Source of the DNA: Lachnospiraceae bacterium
GTDB taxonomy: Bacteria; Bacillota; Clostridia; Lachnospirales; Lachnospiraceae
DNA length: 63,711 nucleotides
Reading direction: 5' to 3'
NCBI GenBank assembly: GCA_017461775.1
Contig: JAFTXD010000019.1
Location: 1 to 63,711, forward strand
Shown in pieces: positions 1 through 7,354 of the stretch. The stretch's first letter is position 1; every line of letters begins with the position of its first letter. The notes below the pieces were generated by a model. It had not been told where the DNA came from and did not search any database. It was given only the letters and a program-made list of their open reading frames with translations. The position numbers and the translations under genes are program-made.

Positions 1-1
1 A

Positions 2-2491
2 AAGAACGTTATTCGTGAGACATCTGATCCGGGCGATATCATCATCCTTTTAGGTGGACGTACCGGACGTGACGGTTGTGGTGGTGCTACCGGTTCTTCT
101 AAGGTTCACACCGAGGCTTCTATTGAGACCTGTGGTGCAGAGGTTCAGAAGGGTAATGCACCTACGGAGCGTAAGATTCAGAGACTTTTCAGAAGAGAAG
201 AAGTAAGTAAATTAATTAAGAAATGTAACGACTTTGGTGCAGGCGGTGTATCCGTAGCAATCGGTGAGCTTGCAGACGGTCTTACCGTAGAGCTTGACAA
301 GGTTCCTAAGAAGTACGCAGGTCTGGACGGAACCGAGCTTGCTATTTCAGAGTCTCAGGAAAGAATGGCAGTGGTAGTAGATGCAAAGGATGTAGAGCAG
401 TTCCTTGCATACGCTACCGAGGAGAATTTAGAGGCTGTTCCGGTAGCTACCGTTACCGAGGATCCAAGACTGGTTCTGAACTGGAGAGGCAAGAAGATTG
501 TAGACTTAAAGCGTGCGTTTCTTGACACCAACGGTGCTCATCAGGAGACCACTGTCAAGGTAGATATCCCTGAGAAGGAGGATAACTACTTTGAGAAATA
601 TGCAATCCCCGCAGTAGAGGAAAAGGTTGCAGCAGGTGATATTAAGGGCGCATGGTTAACCATGTTAAATGACCTTAACGTATGTTCCCAGAAGGGTCTT
701 GTAGAAATGTTCGACGCTTCCATCGGTGCAGGTAGTGTGTTCATGCCTTATGGTGGTAAGTATCAGTTAACCGAGACCCAGGCAATGGTTGCAAAATTAC
801 CGGTACTTAAGGGTAAGACCGATACCGTAACCATGATGAGCTACGGCTTTGACCCATACCTGTCTTCCTGGAGCCCATACCATGGTGCAATCTATGCAGT
901 GGTAGAGTCCATGGCGAAGATTGTGGCAAATGGTGGTGACTGGAGCAAGATTCGTTTCACCTTCCAGGAGTACTTCCGTCGTATGACTGAGGATCCTAGC
1001 AGATGGAGCCAGCCTTTCGCAGCACTTCTTGGTGCTTACGATGCGCAGATTGGCTTTGGTCTTCCTTCCATCGGTGGTAAGGACAGTATGTCCGGTACCT
1101 TCAATGATATCGATGTACCTCCTACACTGGTTTCCTTTGCAGTGGATATTGCAAAGGCAGGCGAAATCGTAACTCCTGAGTTGAAGGAAGCAGGCAACAA
1201 GCTTGTTTACTTTGAGATTGAGAAAGATGACTTTGACGTACCGATGTACGAAAAGGTTATGGAATTATATAACAAGATTCATGAGCTTACAAATGCCGGC
1301 AAGATTGTATCTGCATATGCAGTAGATTCTAAGGGTGTTGCGGCAGCAATCTCTAAGATGGCATTTGGTAACAAGATGGGTGTTGCTATCGACGCGAATG
1401 TGGAGCTTGCAGATTTATTTGTAAATGGTCTGGGTAATATTGTAGCAGAAATGGTCGGCGAGGACTTGAGTGTTCTTGACGAGATGGAAATGGATTACAC
1501 TGTTATCGGTACCGTAAAGGGACAGAGTGCATTCATCATGGGCGGTGAAACCATCACTATGGAAGAGGCTCTCGAAGCTTGGACCTCTAAGCTGGAGAAG
1601 GTATTCCCTACCAAGGCTGTAAAGGGTACTGAGGCGGTAGAAAGCGGTATTTACAAGGCTGACAGCATCTACGTATGCAAGAATAAGATTGCAAAGCCTA
1701 CCGTATTTATTCCGGTATTCCCGGGTACCAACTGTGAGTATGATTCCACCAAGGCTTTCGAGCGCGCAGGTGCCAACGTAATCACTAAGGTATTCAAGAA
1801 CCTTACTGCAGAAGACATCAGAGATTCCGTGGCAGAGTTTGAGAAGGCCATTGCGCAGGCACAGATTATCATGTTCCCGGGTGGATTCTCCGCAGGTGAT
1901 GAGCCGGATGGTAGTGCGAAGTTCTTTGCAACTGCATTCCAGAATGAGAAGATGAAGGAAGCGGTTATGAAGCTGTTAAATGAGAGAGATGGTCTTGCAC
2001 TTGGTATTTGTAATGGTTTCCAGGCACTTATCAAGCTTGGTCTGGTTCCTTACGGTGAAATCGTAGGTCAGAAGGAGGATTCTCCTACCCTTACCTTCAA
2101 TACCATCAACAGACATATCTCCAAGATGGTATATACCAAGGTTGTTTCCAATAAGTCTCCTTGGTTACAAGGTGCAACCTTAGGTGCAACCTACTGTAAT
2201 CCTGCTTCCCACGGCGAAGGTCGTTTCGTTGCTCCGAAGGAGTGGCTGGACAAGCTCTTTGCAAATGGACAGGTTGCTACCCAGTACGCTGACATCAACG
2301 GAAATATCTCTATGGATGAGGAGTATAATATCAACGGTTCCTACATGGCAATCGAAGGTATCACCTCTCCGGACGGAAGATGCTTTGGTAAGATGGCTCA
2401 CTCTGAGCGTCGTGATGCATCCGTTGCAATCAATATCTATGGTGAACAGGATATGAAGATTTTCGAATCCGGTGTTCAGTACTTTATGTAA
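2..2491 (+). CDS. purL: Phosphoribosylformylglycinamidine synthase, C-terminal part (5' end outside window)
   Basis: The gene is open from the window edge (codon phase begins at base 2) and ends with TAA at 2491; about 829 residues are visible. FGAM synthase converts FGAR plus glutamine and ATP to FGAM in purine synthesis in the cytosol. The visible part holds the second half of the synthetase (GRTGRDGCGGATGSS near the edge, FGAGGVSVAIGELADG) and a fused C-terminal class I glutamine amidotransferase domain: FPGTNCEYD, FPGGFSAGDEPDG, the nucleophile elbow GICNGFQALIKLG (Cys) and the PASHGEGRF histidine block. The fusion is the large single-chain PurL type common in Clostridia rather than separate PurQ and PurS. 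An intrinsic terminator follows 17 bases later. Confidence 0.96.
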   Translation, partial: KNVIRETSDPGDIIILLGGRTGRDGCGGATGSSKVHTEASIETCGAEVQKGNAPTERKIQRLFRREEVSKLIKKCNDFGAGGVSVAIGELADGLTVELDKVPKKYAGLDGTELAISESQERMAVVVDAKDVEQFLAYATEENLEAVPVATVTEDPRLVLNWRGKKIVDLKRAFLDTNGAHQETTVKVDIPEKEDNYFEKYAIPAVEEKVAAGDIKGAWLTMLNDLNVCSQKGLVEMFDASIGAGSVFMPYGGKYQLTETQAMVAKLPVLKGKTDTVTMMSYGFDPYLSSWSPYHGAIYAVVESMAKIVANGGDWSKIRFTFQEYFRRMTEDPSRWSQPFAALLGAYDAQIGFGLPSIGGKDSMSGTFNDIDVPPTLVSFAVDIAKAGEIVTPELKEAGNKLVYFEIEKDDFDVPMYEKVMELYNKIHELTNAGKIVSAYAVDSKGVAAAISKMAFGNKMGVAIDANVELADLFVNGLGNIVAEMVGEDLSVLDEMEMDYTVIGTVKGQSAFIMGGETITMEEALEAWTSKLEKVFPTKAVKGTEAVESGIYKADSIYVCKNKIAKPTVFIPVFPGTNCEYDSTKAFERAGANVITKVFKNLTAEDIRDSVAEFEKAIAQAQIIMFPGGFSAGDEPDGSAKFFATAFQNEKMKEAVMKLLNERDGLALGICNGFQALIKLGLVPYGEIVGQKEDSPTLTFNTINRHISKMVYTKVVSNKSPWLQGATLGATYCNPASHGEGRFVAPKEWLDKLFANGQVATQYADINGNISMDEEYNINGSYMAIEGITSPDGRCFGKMAHSERRDASVAINIYGEQDMKIFESGVQYFM

Positions 2492-2507
2492 TTAACTGCA
2501 ATAAATC

Positions 2508-2545
2508 AGCCCTTGAAATGAGAAATCATTTCAAGGGCTTTTGTT
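2508..2545 (+). terminator. Intrinsic terminator after purL
   Basis: A perfect 14-bp stem (2508-2521 with 2526-2539, arm AGCCCTTGAAATGA) closed by a GAAA tetraloop is followed by TTTGTTG. It lies between convergent purL and coaX and may work in both directions. Confidence 0.9.
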
Positions 2546-2556
2546 GTATTTCGTAT

Positions 2557-3321
2557 CTATTGATTGATATCATAAAGGACCTTTAAGCCCTTCATCAATA
2601 AGCAGTCGTCCATGACGATAGCAGACCGGCAGTGGGGAATTACTGTATGGGCATATCCTCCGGTAGCAATGACGGTACAGGTGCTTACCAGTTCTTCGTT
2701 AATCCGTGCAATCAGACCGTCAATGGCACAAGCGTTGCCATATACCATGCCACTGGTGATGCATTCCTGGGTGTTGGCGCCGATAGTGTGCGTGGGCATA
2801 TCCATGTCTCCACTGGGAAGCTGGGCTGTTTTCCCCAGCAGGGCCTTATGAGCAGTTCCCACACCGGGCATGATGATACCGCCTCGGAAAGTCCTATCCT
2901 TATCCACTACATTGATGGTAGTGGCCGTACCCATATCGATGGTGATAAGGGGAAGAGGGTATTCGCTGATGGCACCTGCCACATCGGCAAGGCGGTCACA
3001 GCCTACCTTTTCCGGGTATTCCACCGCCATGTGAAAGCCAAGCTCCATCTTGCAGGAGAGTAGTAGCACCGTCTTACGCGTCCATATTTCCAGAGCCCTT
3101 TTTAAGACCTCTGTAACTCTGGGAACCACGGAGGAGAGAATACTTCCCTTTACCTGTTCCACAGCCAGGTTATGTGATGCAAATATTTCGTTCAGTTTTT
3201 CTATATATTCCCTTTCGGAGAATTCCTCCGTGGAAGAGATTTTCTCGCAGAAGCAGAGACTGCTACCGGAGAAAACACCGATTCCGATGGTGGTATTCCC
3301 GATGTCAATGGTCAGTATCAT
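2557..3321 (-). CDS. coaX: Type III pantothenate kinase
   Basis: CoaX phosphorylates pantothenate with ATP, the first step of coenzyme A synthesis. The 254-residue protein opens with MILTIDIGNTTIG (ASKHA phosphate-binding loop) and has the second nucleotide motif LITIDMGTATTINVV near residue 130, then FRGGIIMPGVG, all typical of type III kinases, and a normal length for the family. I chose the ATG at 3321 because the family starts MILTIDIGN and a GAGAG stretch lies 7 bases upstream; an in-frame GTG at 3327 would add two residues. It sits a few bases downstream of an ECF S-component on the same strand, so uptake and phosphorylation of pantothenate are probably co-transcribed. coaBC lies just beyond on the other strand. 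Confidence 0.93.
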   Translation of the reverse strand: MILTIDIGNTTIGIGVFSGSSLCFCEKISSTEEFSEREYIEKLNEIFASHNLAVEQVKGSILSSVVPRVTEVLKRALEIWTRKTVLLLSCKMELGFHMAVEYPEKVGCDRLADVAGAISEYPLPLITIDMGTATTINVVDKDRTFRGGIIMPGVGTAHKALLGKTAQLPSGDMDMPTHTIGANTQECITSGMVYGNACAIDGLIARINEELVSTCTVIATGGYAHTVIPHCRSAIVMDDCLLMKGLKVLYDINQ

Positions 3322-3334
3322 ACCCACGCTCTCA

Positions 3335-3964
3335 TTATGCAGCGGCTTTTTGCTGCTTATATACAGGAAGTACCCTTGCCTTATGAAGTGCCAGACCTAC
3401 CGCACCGGTAAGCAGGGTAGAAGCCAGCATTTCGAATACGGCGTTGATTCCTACAAAGGTACAAATAAACACAATAATGTTCTTTCCACCCATCAGTCCC
3501 TGCATATATTCGGTATTGCCGAAGAGCAGTACCAGGGAGGTCATAAAAAATACGGTGTTAAAAAATGCGCTACAGAAGCCGGTAATCATACAGGCAATTC
3601 TTTCACCTGCAAATTTGCTGCTGAAGCGGAATACATATCCCAGCAGAAATCCGTCCAAGACTCTGGGGATGAAGCGCTGTAAAAACGCAAGTAATGGGTT
3701 AATGTCAAACAAAATGGCACCCATAGCACTGGTTCCACCTACGCCGATACATTGCAAAAAGCTGGTTAATCCGAAGACAGCTCCCATGGCAGCTCCGCCT
3801 ACAGGGCCTAACGTGATTGCAGCAAGTGCAACGGGGATTACATTAAAGGTGATTGCCAGGGGGCCGATGTTCAAGTATCCCAGAGGGGTATACGCCATCA
3901 GTAGCAGCACCGCCGTTAACAAGCCCATTAATGTTAATCGCATTGTTTTACTTTGTGTGTTCAT
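3335..3964 (-). CDS. ECF transporter S-component, probably pantothenate (PanT-like)
   Basis: A 209-residue hydrophobic protein with about six membrane segments and the S-component style GPxxGAxxGAVFGLTSF loop near residues 50-70. S-components bind a vitamin and dock on a shared EcfAAT module, which is not in this window. The gene starts at ATG 3964 with AGGAGGA about ten bases upstream, and its stop precedes coaX by 13 bases. Position between coaX and divergent coaBC suggests pantothenate as substrate (inference from context). A paralogue lies at 5413-6018, sharing VFGLTSF.QC.G, NTEYMQGL and FVGIN; which of the two carries pantothenate cannot be decided from sequence. Confidence 0.85.
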   Translation of the reverse strand: MNTQSKTMRLTLMGLLTAVLLLMAYTPLGYLNIGPLAITFNVIPVALAAITLGPVGGAAMGAVFGLTSFLQCIGVGGTSAMGAILFDINPLLAFLQRFIPRVLDGFLLGYVFRFSSKFAGERIACMITGFCSAFFNTVFFMTSLVLLFGNTEYMQGLMGGKNIIVFICTFVGINAVFEMLASTLLTGAVGLALHKARVLPVYKQQKAAA

Positions 3965-4121
3965 ATGAAATTTTCCTCCTTGTTATCATTCTCTTGAGAA
4001 GAGATACAATACAACATAATGTTTATAGCACATTTTTTTGCAGAAGAAAAGTATTATTTGCGCTGATAGAAAAGTTGTGGTATTTTATGGGAGTGTAAAA
4101 CATGATAGGAGGAGAAAGCTT

Positions 4122-5309
4122 ATGCTGAAAGGAAAAACAGTTGTACTGGCAATATCGGGTAGTATTGCGGCGTATAAGATGGCAAATGTGGCGCGTATGC
4201 TGCTTAAGCAGCACTGTGACGTGGAAGTGCTTATGACCCGGAATGCTACGCAGTTTATCAATCCCATTACCTTTGAAAGCCTGACCGGTCATAAGTGTCT
4301 TGTGGACACCTTTGACAGAAATTTTCAGTACAGTGTGGAGCATGTGGCGCTGGCAAAGAGAGCCGATGTGGTTTTAATCGCCCCTGCTTCCGCCAATGTA
4401 ATCGGGAAAATCGCAAACGGTATTGCAGATGACATGTTGACAACTACGGTGATGGCATGCCCTTGTAAAAAGATTGTATCACCGGCCATGAACCACAATA
4501 TGTACCATAACCCCATTGTACAGGATAATATGGAGAAGCTGAAGAGATTTGGCTACGAGATGATTACTCCCGCTACAGGAATGCTGGCCAACGGAGATAT
4601 GGGAGACGGTAGAATGCCGGAGGAATCGGTGCTTTTTGAGACAGTAGTGAAGGAAATTGCCTGTGAAAAGGATTTGGCGGGCAAGAAGATATTGATTTCT
4701 GCCGGAGCCACCAGAGAACCCATTGACCCGGTGCGTTTTATTACCAATCATTCCAGTGGAAAAATGGGCTATGCGCTGGCCAGAGCTGCTATGCACCGCG
4801 GAGCACAGGTAACGGTAGTTGCCGCTCATACAGACGTGGAACCGCCACTTTATGTGGATGTAGTTCCGGTGCAGACGGCAGGAGAGATGTATGAGGCCAT
4901 CACTTCTGTTGCGGACCAGTATGATATTATTATCAAGGCAGCGGCTGTGGCGGATTATACACCGGCAGTGACTGCTACGGATAAAATCAAGAAAAAGGAA
5001 GGGGATATGTCCATTCCTCTGGTGCGTACAAAGGATATCTTGAAGGCCCTGGGAGAGCGGAAGAAGGAAGGTCAGATTATCTGTGGATTTTCCATGGAGA
5101 CGGAGAATGTGCTGGAGAATTCCCGGAAGAAGCTGCAGAGTAAGAACTGTGACATGATTTGTGCAAACAGCCTTCGCAGTGAAGGCGCCGGCTTTGGAAC
5201 GGATACCAATATTGTGACACTGATTACTAGGGATGGTGAAGAGAGCCTGGAGCTGATGAGTAAGGAACGGGTGGCACACTGCATTTTGGATAAGCTTCTT
5301 ACAATATAG
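4122..5309 (+). CDS. coaBC: Bifunctional phosphopantothenoylcysteine decarboxylase / phosphopantothenate-cysteine ligase
   Basis: CoaBC joins cysteine to 4'-phosphopantothenate (CoaB) and decarboxylates the product (CoaC, FMN-dependent). The 395-residue protein has the N-terminal flavoprotein fold with VVLAISGSIAAYK, the ENxxH-equivalent VEHVALA around residue 75 and PAMNHNMY near residue 125. The CoaB half has ISAGATREPIDPVRFITN, SSGKMGYALA and AAAVADYTP, with IKKKEG as the lysine finger. The start is the ATG at 4122, preceded by AGGAGGA at 4107-4113; an upstream in-frame ATG at 4038 would add 28 unconserved residues. It is divergent from the coaX operon and is followed by a second S-component. 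Confidence 0.95.
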   Translation: MLKGKTVVLAISGSIAAYKMANVARMLLKQHCDVEVLMTRNATQFINPITFESLTGHKCLVDTFDRNFQYSVEHVALAKRADVVLIAPASANVIGKIANGIADDMLTTTVMACPCKKIVSPAMNHNMYHNPIVQDNMEKLKRFGYEMITPATGMLANGDMGDGRMPEESVLFETVVKEIACEKDLAGKKILISAGATREPIDPVRFITNHSSGKMGYALARAAMHRGAQVTVVAAHTDVEPPLYVDVVPVQTAGEMYEAITSVADQYDIIIKAAAVADYTPAVTATDKIKKKEGDMSIPLVRTKDILKALGERKKEGQIICGFSMETENVLENSRKKLQSKNCDMICANSLRSEGAGFGTDTNIVTLITRDGEESLELMSKERVAHCILDKLLTI

Positions 5310-5318
5310 TTATTTTTA

Positions 5319-5347
5319 TTGAAAATAATTTAACAATATGATACGAT
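5319..5347 (+). promoter_or_regulatory. Candidate promoter for the second S-component
   Basis: TTGAAA at 5319-5324 and TACGAT at 5342-5347 are 17 bases apart, in the 103-bp gap between coaBC and the S-component gene. A small TCTTC-TTCG-GAAGA hairpin follows in the leader. Prediction by eye only. Confidence 0.4.
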
Positions 5348-5412
5348 ACGCTCGTAGTTGTAATTATATCTTCTTCGGAAGAATAGTAACAGTGAAAAGA
5401 GGAGAATAAAAT

Positions 5413-6018
5413 ATGAAAAACAAAAAGACGCTTGAGATGGTACAGATGGCCGTACTCATTGCAATCATTCTTGTTATGGCATTTACATCCATCGGTTACA
5501 TCAGAACTGCAGGATTGTCCATTTCCAGTATTACCATTCCGGTAGTAATCGGAGCTATGATTATCGGACCTAAGGCAGGACTTATTCTTGGTACGGTATT
5601 TGGTTTGACCAGCTTTTATCAGTGCTTTGGGTTAGATCCTTTTGGAGCTACCCTGCTTAGCATCAATCCATTCTTAACCTTTCTGGTATGTATTCCGACC
5701 AGAGCGTTAATGGGATGGTTAGTCGGTGTGATTTTTAATGCAGTGAAGAAAATTGATAAGACAAAGATCGTATGTTATTTTGTAGGAGGCCTGATGGGCG
5801 CATTTTTAAATACCCTGTTCTTCATGGGCATGCTCATCCTTTGCTTCTGGAATACCGAATATATGCAGGGACTGAATACTTCCCTTTTCGGAGGTGTAAA
5901 TCCACTGGCATTTGTATTTGGCTTTGTGGGAATAAACGGACTTTTGGAGATGCCTGCTGCATGTATCGGCGGCGGTGTGATTTCCAAGGCGCTGAATAAA
6001 GCTTTTAAAAACATGTAA
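5413..6018 (+). CDS. ECF transporter S-component, second copy
   Basis: A 201-residue membrane protein with about six hydrophobic segments, clearly paralogous to the S-component at 3335-3964 (shared VFGLTSFYQCFG-type loop, INPFLTFL, FLNTLFFMG, NTEYMQGL, FVGINGLLEMP). It starts at ATG 5413 behind GAGGAG and is followed by a strong terminator at 6051. It has its own candidate promoter, so it may be expressed separately from coaBC. The substrate is probably pantothenate or a related precursor, by context. Two such genes flanking coaBC is unusual and suggests either different affinities or different substrates. Confidence 0.85.
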   Translation: MKNKKTLEMVQMAVLIAIILVMAFTSIGYIRTAGLSISSITIPVVIGAMIIGPKAGLILGTVFGLTSFYQCFGLDPFGATLLSINPFLTFLVCIPTRALMGWLVGVIFNAVKKIDKTKIVCYFVGGLMGAFLNTLFFMGMLILCFWNTEYMQGLNTSLFGGVNPLAFVFGFVGINGLLEMPAACIGGGVISKALNKAFKNM

Positions 6019-6050
6019 CTATCCATAAATTTGCAACTACATGTAAGTTA

Positions 6051-6078
6051 AAACCGGGGCAGACACCCCGGTTTTATT
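6051..6078 (+). terminator. Intrinsic terminator
   Basis: AAACCGGGG (6051-6059), loop CAGACA, CCCCGGTTT (6066-6074), then TTATTG. It ends the S-component transcript. Confidence 0.85.
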
Positions 6079-6159
6079 GTGCAAAGAATTACAAAACTAT
6101 TTTCATAAGTCTCATTTTCTGATAAAATGTCGAATGAAGTAATTAAATAAAATTGCATT

Positions 6160-6199
6160 AAAAAATGTAACACAATTATAAATTGTGTTACATTTTTTG
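6160..6199. repeat. Palindromic site copy 1, candidate recombinase target upstream of the integrase gene
   Basis: A perfect dyad: AAAAAATGTAACACAATT (6160-6177), spacer ATA, and its exact complement AATTGTGTTACATTTTTT (6181-6198). A second copy with the same left arm (TGTAACACAATT), the same right end (TTACATTTTTTG) and the same 27-bp distance from TGTAAC to GTTACA lies at 6911-6946, just after the integrase stop. The pair frames one tyrosine recombinase gene, as expected of its own crossover sites. The structure could also act as a bidirectional terminator, although the preceding gene already has one at 6051. Confidence 0.6.
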
Positions 6200-6312
6200 T
6201 TTACACATTATTTATCGGAGGGTTTCCGGATTACTTTATACCTTTTTTGAAAAAAATTAAAAAAATTTGCAAAAACTATTTTTATGGTAATAGTGGTGTA
6301 AAAGGAGGAATT

Positions 6313-6903
6313 ATGAACATTGCACAACCAATTAAGCAAACGGATGATTTGAACAATTTCAAAAAATATTACAAGAAGATTCAGCCCAATGGTCGGAATT
6401 CTCTGTTGATAGTGATGGGACTGAATACTGCACTGCGTATATCCGACATTCTGCCCTTGAAATGGGAGGATGTGTATGATTTTGAGAGGGGAGCTTATCG
6501 AAGTCATATTTCCCTTACGGAACAGAAAACAGGTAAGAGGACAGCGATTTATTTGAATGAAAGTATTATACAAGAGCTAAACGAATACTGGAGCGTGGTA
6601 GAAGAAAAGAAAGGAGCTGTGAAAAAAGGCTTCTTTTTATTTGGGCATAGCAACAAGAATGTACCCATTACCAGAGTACAGGCATTTCGTATTATACGAA
6701 GGGCTGCAGAGTGTAGCAATATCTCAGGAGTGATATCCTGCCATTCCCTGCGCAAGACCTTTGGATACCATGCATGGAAGCAGGGAGCAGAGCCGGCACT
6801 GTTAGTGAATATTTATAATCATTCCACATATCAGGTGACGAAGCGGTATCTGGGAATAGAGCAGGACGACCGGGACCAGATATTTAAGAGCGTCACCCTT
6901 TAA
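6313..6903 (+). CDS. Small tyrosine recombinase (catalytic domain only)
   Basis: The 196-residue protein is almost only the catalytic domain of a phage-integrase-type tyrosine recombinase. The catalytic set is present: first Arg in NTALRISDIL (near residue 40), Lys in QKTGKR, the box CHSLRKT (His and second Arg), His in NHSTYQVT and the nucleophile Tyr in KRYLGI near the C-terminus. The start is ATG 6313, with AAAGGAGGA directly upstream at 6301-6309. The usual 80-100 residue core-binding N-domain is reduced to about 25 residues. The gene is bounded by two copies of a palindromic site (6160-6199, 6911-6946) and lies next to a CsrA-like gene and flagellin. It could be a minimal mobile unit or a switch; nothing in the sequence shows which DNA it acts on. 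Confidence 0.85.
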   Translation: MNIAQPIKQTDDLNNFKKYYKKIQPNGRNSLLIVMGLNTALRISDILPLKWEDVYDFERGAYRSHISLTEQKTGKRTAIYLNESIIQELNEYWSVVEEKKGAVKKGFFLFGHSNKNVPITRVQAFRIIRRAAECSNISGVISCHSLRKTFGYHAWKQGAEPALLVNIYNHSTYQVTKRYLGIEQDDRDQIFKSVTL

Positions 6904-6910
6904 CTGACAG

Positions 6911-6946
6911 AATGTAACACAATTTATAAAAGAGTTACATTTTTTG
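6911..6946. repeat. Palindromic site copy 2, candidate recombinase target downstream of the integrase gene
   Basis: TGTAACACAATT (6913-6924), a divergent 10-bp middle, then TTACATTTTTTG. It is in direct orientation to copy 1 and has the same length. The dyad is imperfect because the right inner arm reads AAAAGAG instead of AATTGTG, as expected for an asymmetric core between two recombinase-binding arms. It starts 8 bases after the integrase stop. Confidence 0.6.
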
Positions 6947-6985
6947 ACAAAAGGATTTGCCAAAAAAATTCAAGGAGGAAGAAAA

Positions 6986-7255
6986 ATGTTAAGAATGTCA
7001 GTGAAGCAGGAAGAGTACATACTTATCGGAGATGATGTAAAAATCGTGTTCTTAGGTGGCACGGGCGGGCATATGAGAATTATGATTGATGCCCCCAAGG
7101 ATGTCAATATTGTAAGAAGCAGAGCATTGGAAAAGCGCATCACTAATCCGGATGAGCTGGAAAAGCTTCCCAAGTACTATGCGGAGCCGGAGCACCCGGA
7201 GAAGTACAAAAAGAAAAAGGCAAATGTGGTGATTGTAAAGAACAATCAGAAGTAA
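6986..7255 (+). CDS. CsrA-like carbon storage regulator with C-terminal extension
   Basis: CsrA proteins are small dimeric RNA-binding proteins that block translation by covering GGA motifs; in Bacillus CsrA controls flagellin. This 89-residue protein aligns with CsrA along its first 50 residues: MLRMSVKQEEYILIGDDVK corresponds to the family's MLVLSRK..E.I.IGDDI, followed by MRIMIDAPKDVNIVR. The RNA-contacting Arg44 is kept, but the normally conserved Arg6 is Val and Leu4 is Met. About 40 basic residues follow the CsrA core, ending in a KYKKKKANVV stretch. The start is ATG 6986 behind AAGGAGGA; the upstream in-frame ATG at 6944 has no ribosome site. It lies 99 bases upstream of flagellin, whose leader carries CsrA-type motifs. 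It may be a dedicated flagellin regulator or a divergent paralogue. Confidence 0.72.
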   Translation: MLRMSVKQEEYILIGDDVKIVFLGGTGGHMRIMIDAPKDVNIVRSRALEKRITNPDELEKLPKYYAEPEHPEKYKKKKANVVIVKNNQK

Positions 7256-7261
7256 CAGTGG

Positions 7262-7296
7262 TAATAAACCGGAATCCTAGGGCCGGGTTGTTATAA
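7262..7296 (+). promoter_or_regulatory. Inverted repeat between the CsrA-like gene and flagellin; weak sigma-D-like match
   Basis: TAATAAACCGG and CCGGGTTGTTATA form an imperfect dyad around a CCTAGG core, so this may be a weak terminator or attenuator. TAAA at 7265-7268 followed 14 bases later by CCGGGTT is a poor (4 of 7) match to the motility sigma -10 CCGATAT. I cannot say which role, if any, is real. Confidence 0.3.
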
Positions 7297-7303
7297 ACAA
7301 AAA

Positions 7304-7354
7304 CAGGGTACACGGATGTACCTGAAACAATTTAAAACACGGAGGTAAAATTAT
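7304..7354 (+). promoter_or_regulatory. Flagellin 5' leader with CsrA-type hairpin and GGA at the ribosome site
   Basis: GGTACA (7307-7312), loop CGGA (7313-7316) and TGTACC (7317-7322) form a perfect 6-bp hairpin presenting GGA in its loop. ACACGGATGT matches the CsrA consensus ACANGGANGT. A second ACACGGAGGT (7337-7346) overlaps the Shine-Dalgarno of flagellin (GGAGGT 7341-7346; start 7355). The spacing of one loop site plus one ribosome-site motif is the arrangement known for the Bacillus subtilis hag leader. Confidence 0.7.

Noticed and set aside
4479-5279. Minus-strand frame of 266 codons opposite coaBC
   Set aside because: Shadow of coaBC; no ribosome site or recognisable domain.
6160-6199. 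Palindrome read only as a rho-independent terminator
   Set aside because: The preceding gene already has a terminator at 6051, and a second copy with the same arms and spacing lies after the integrase gene, so a paired site is a better explanation. A terminator function is not excluded.
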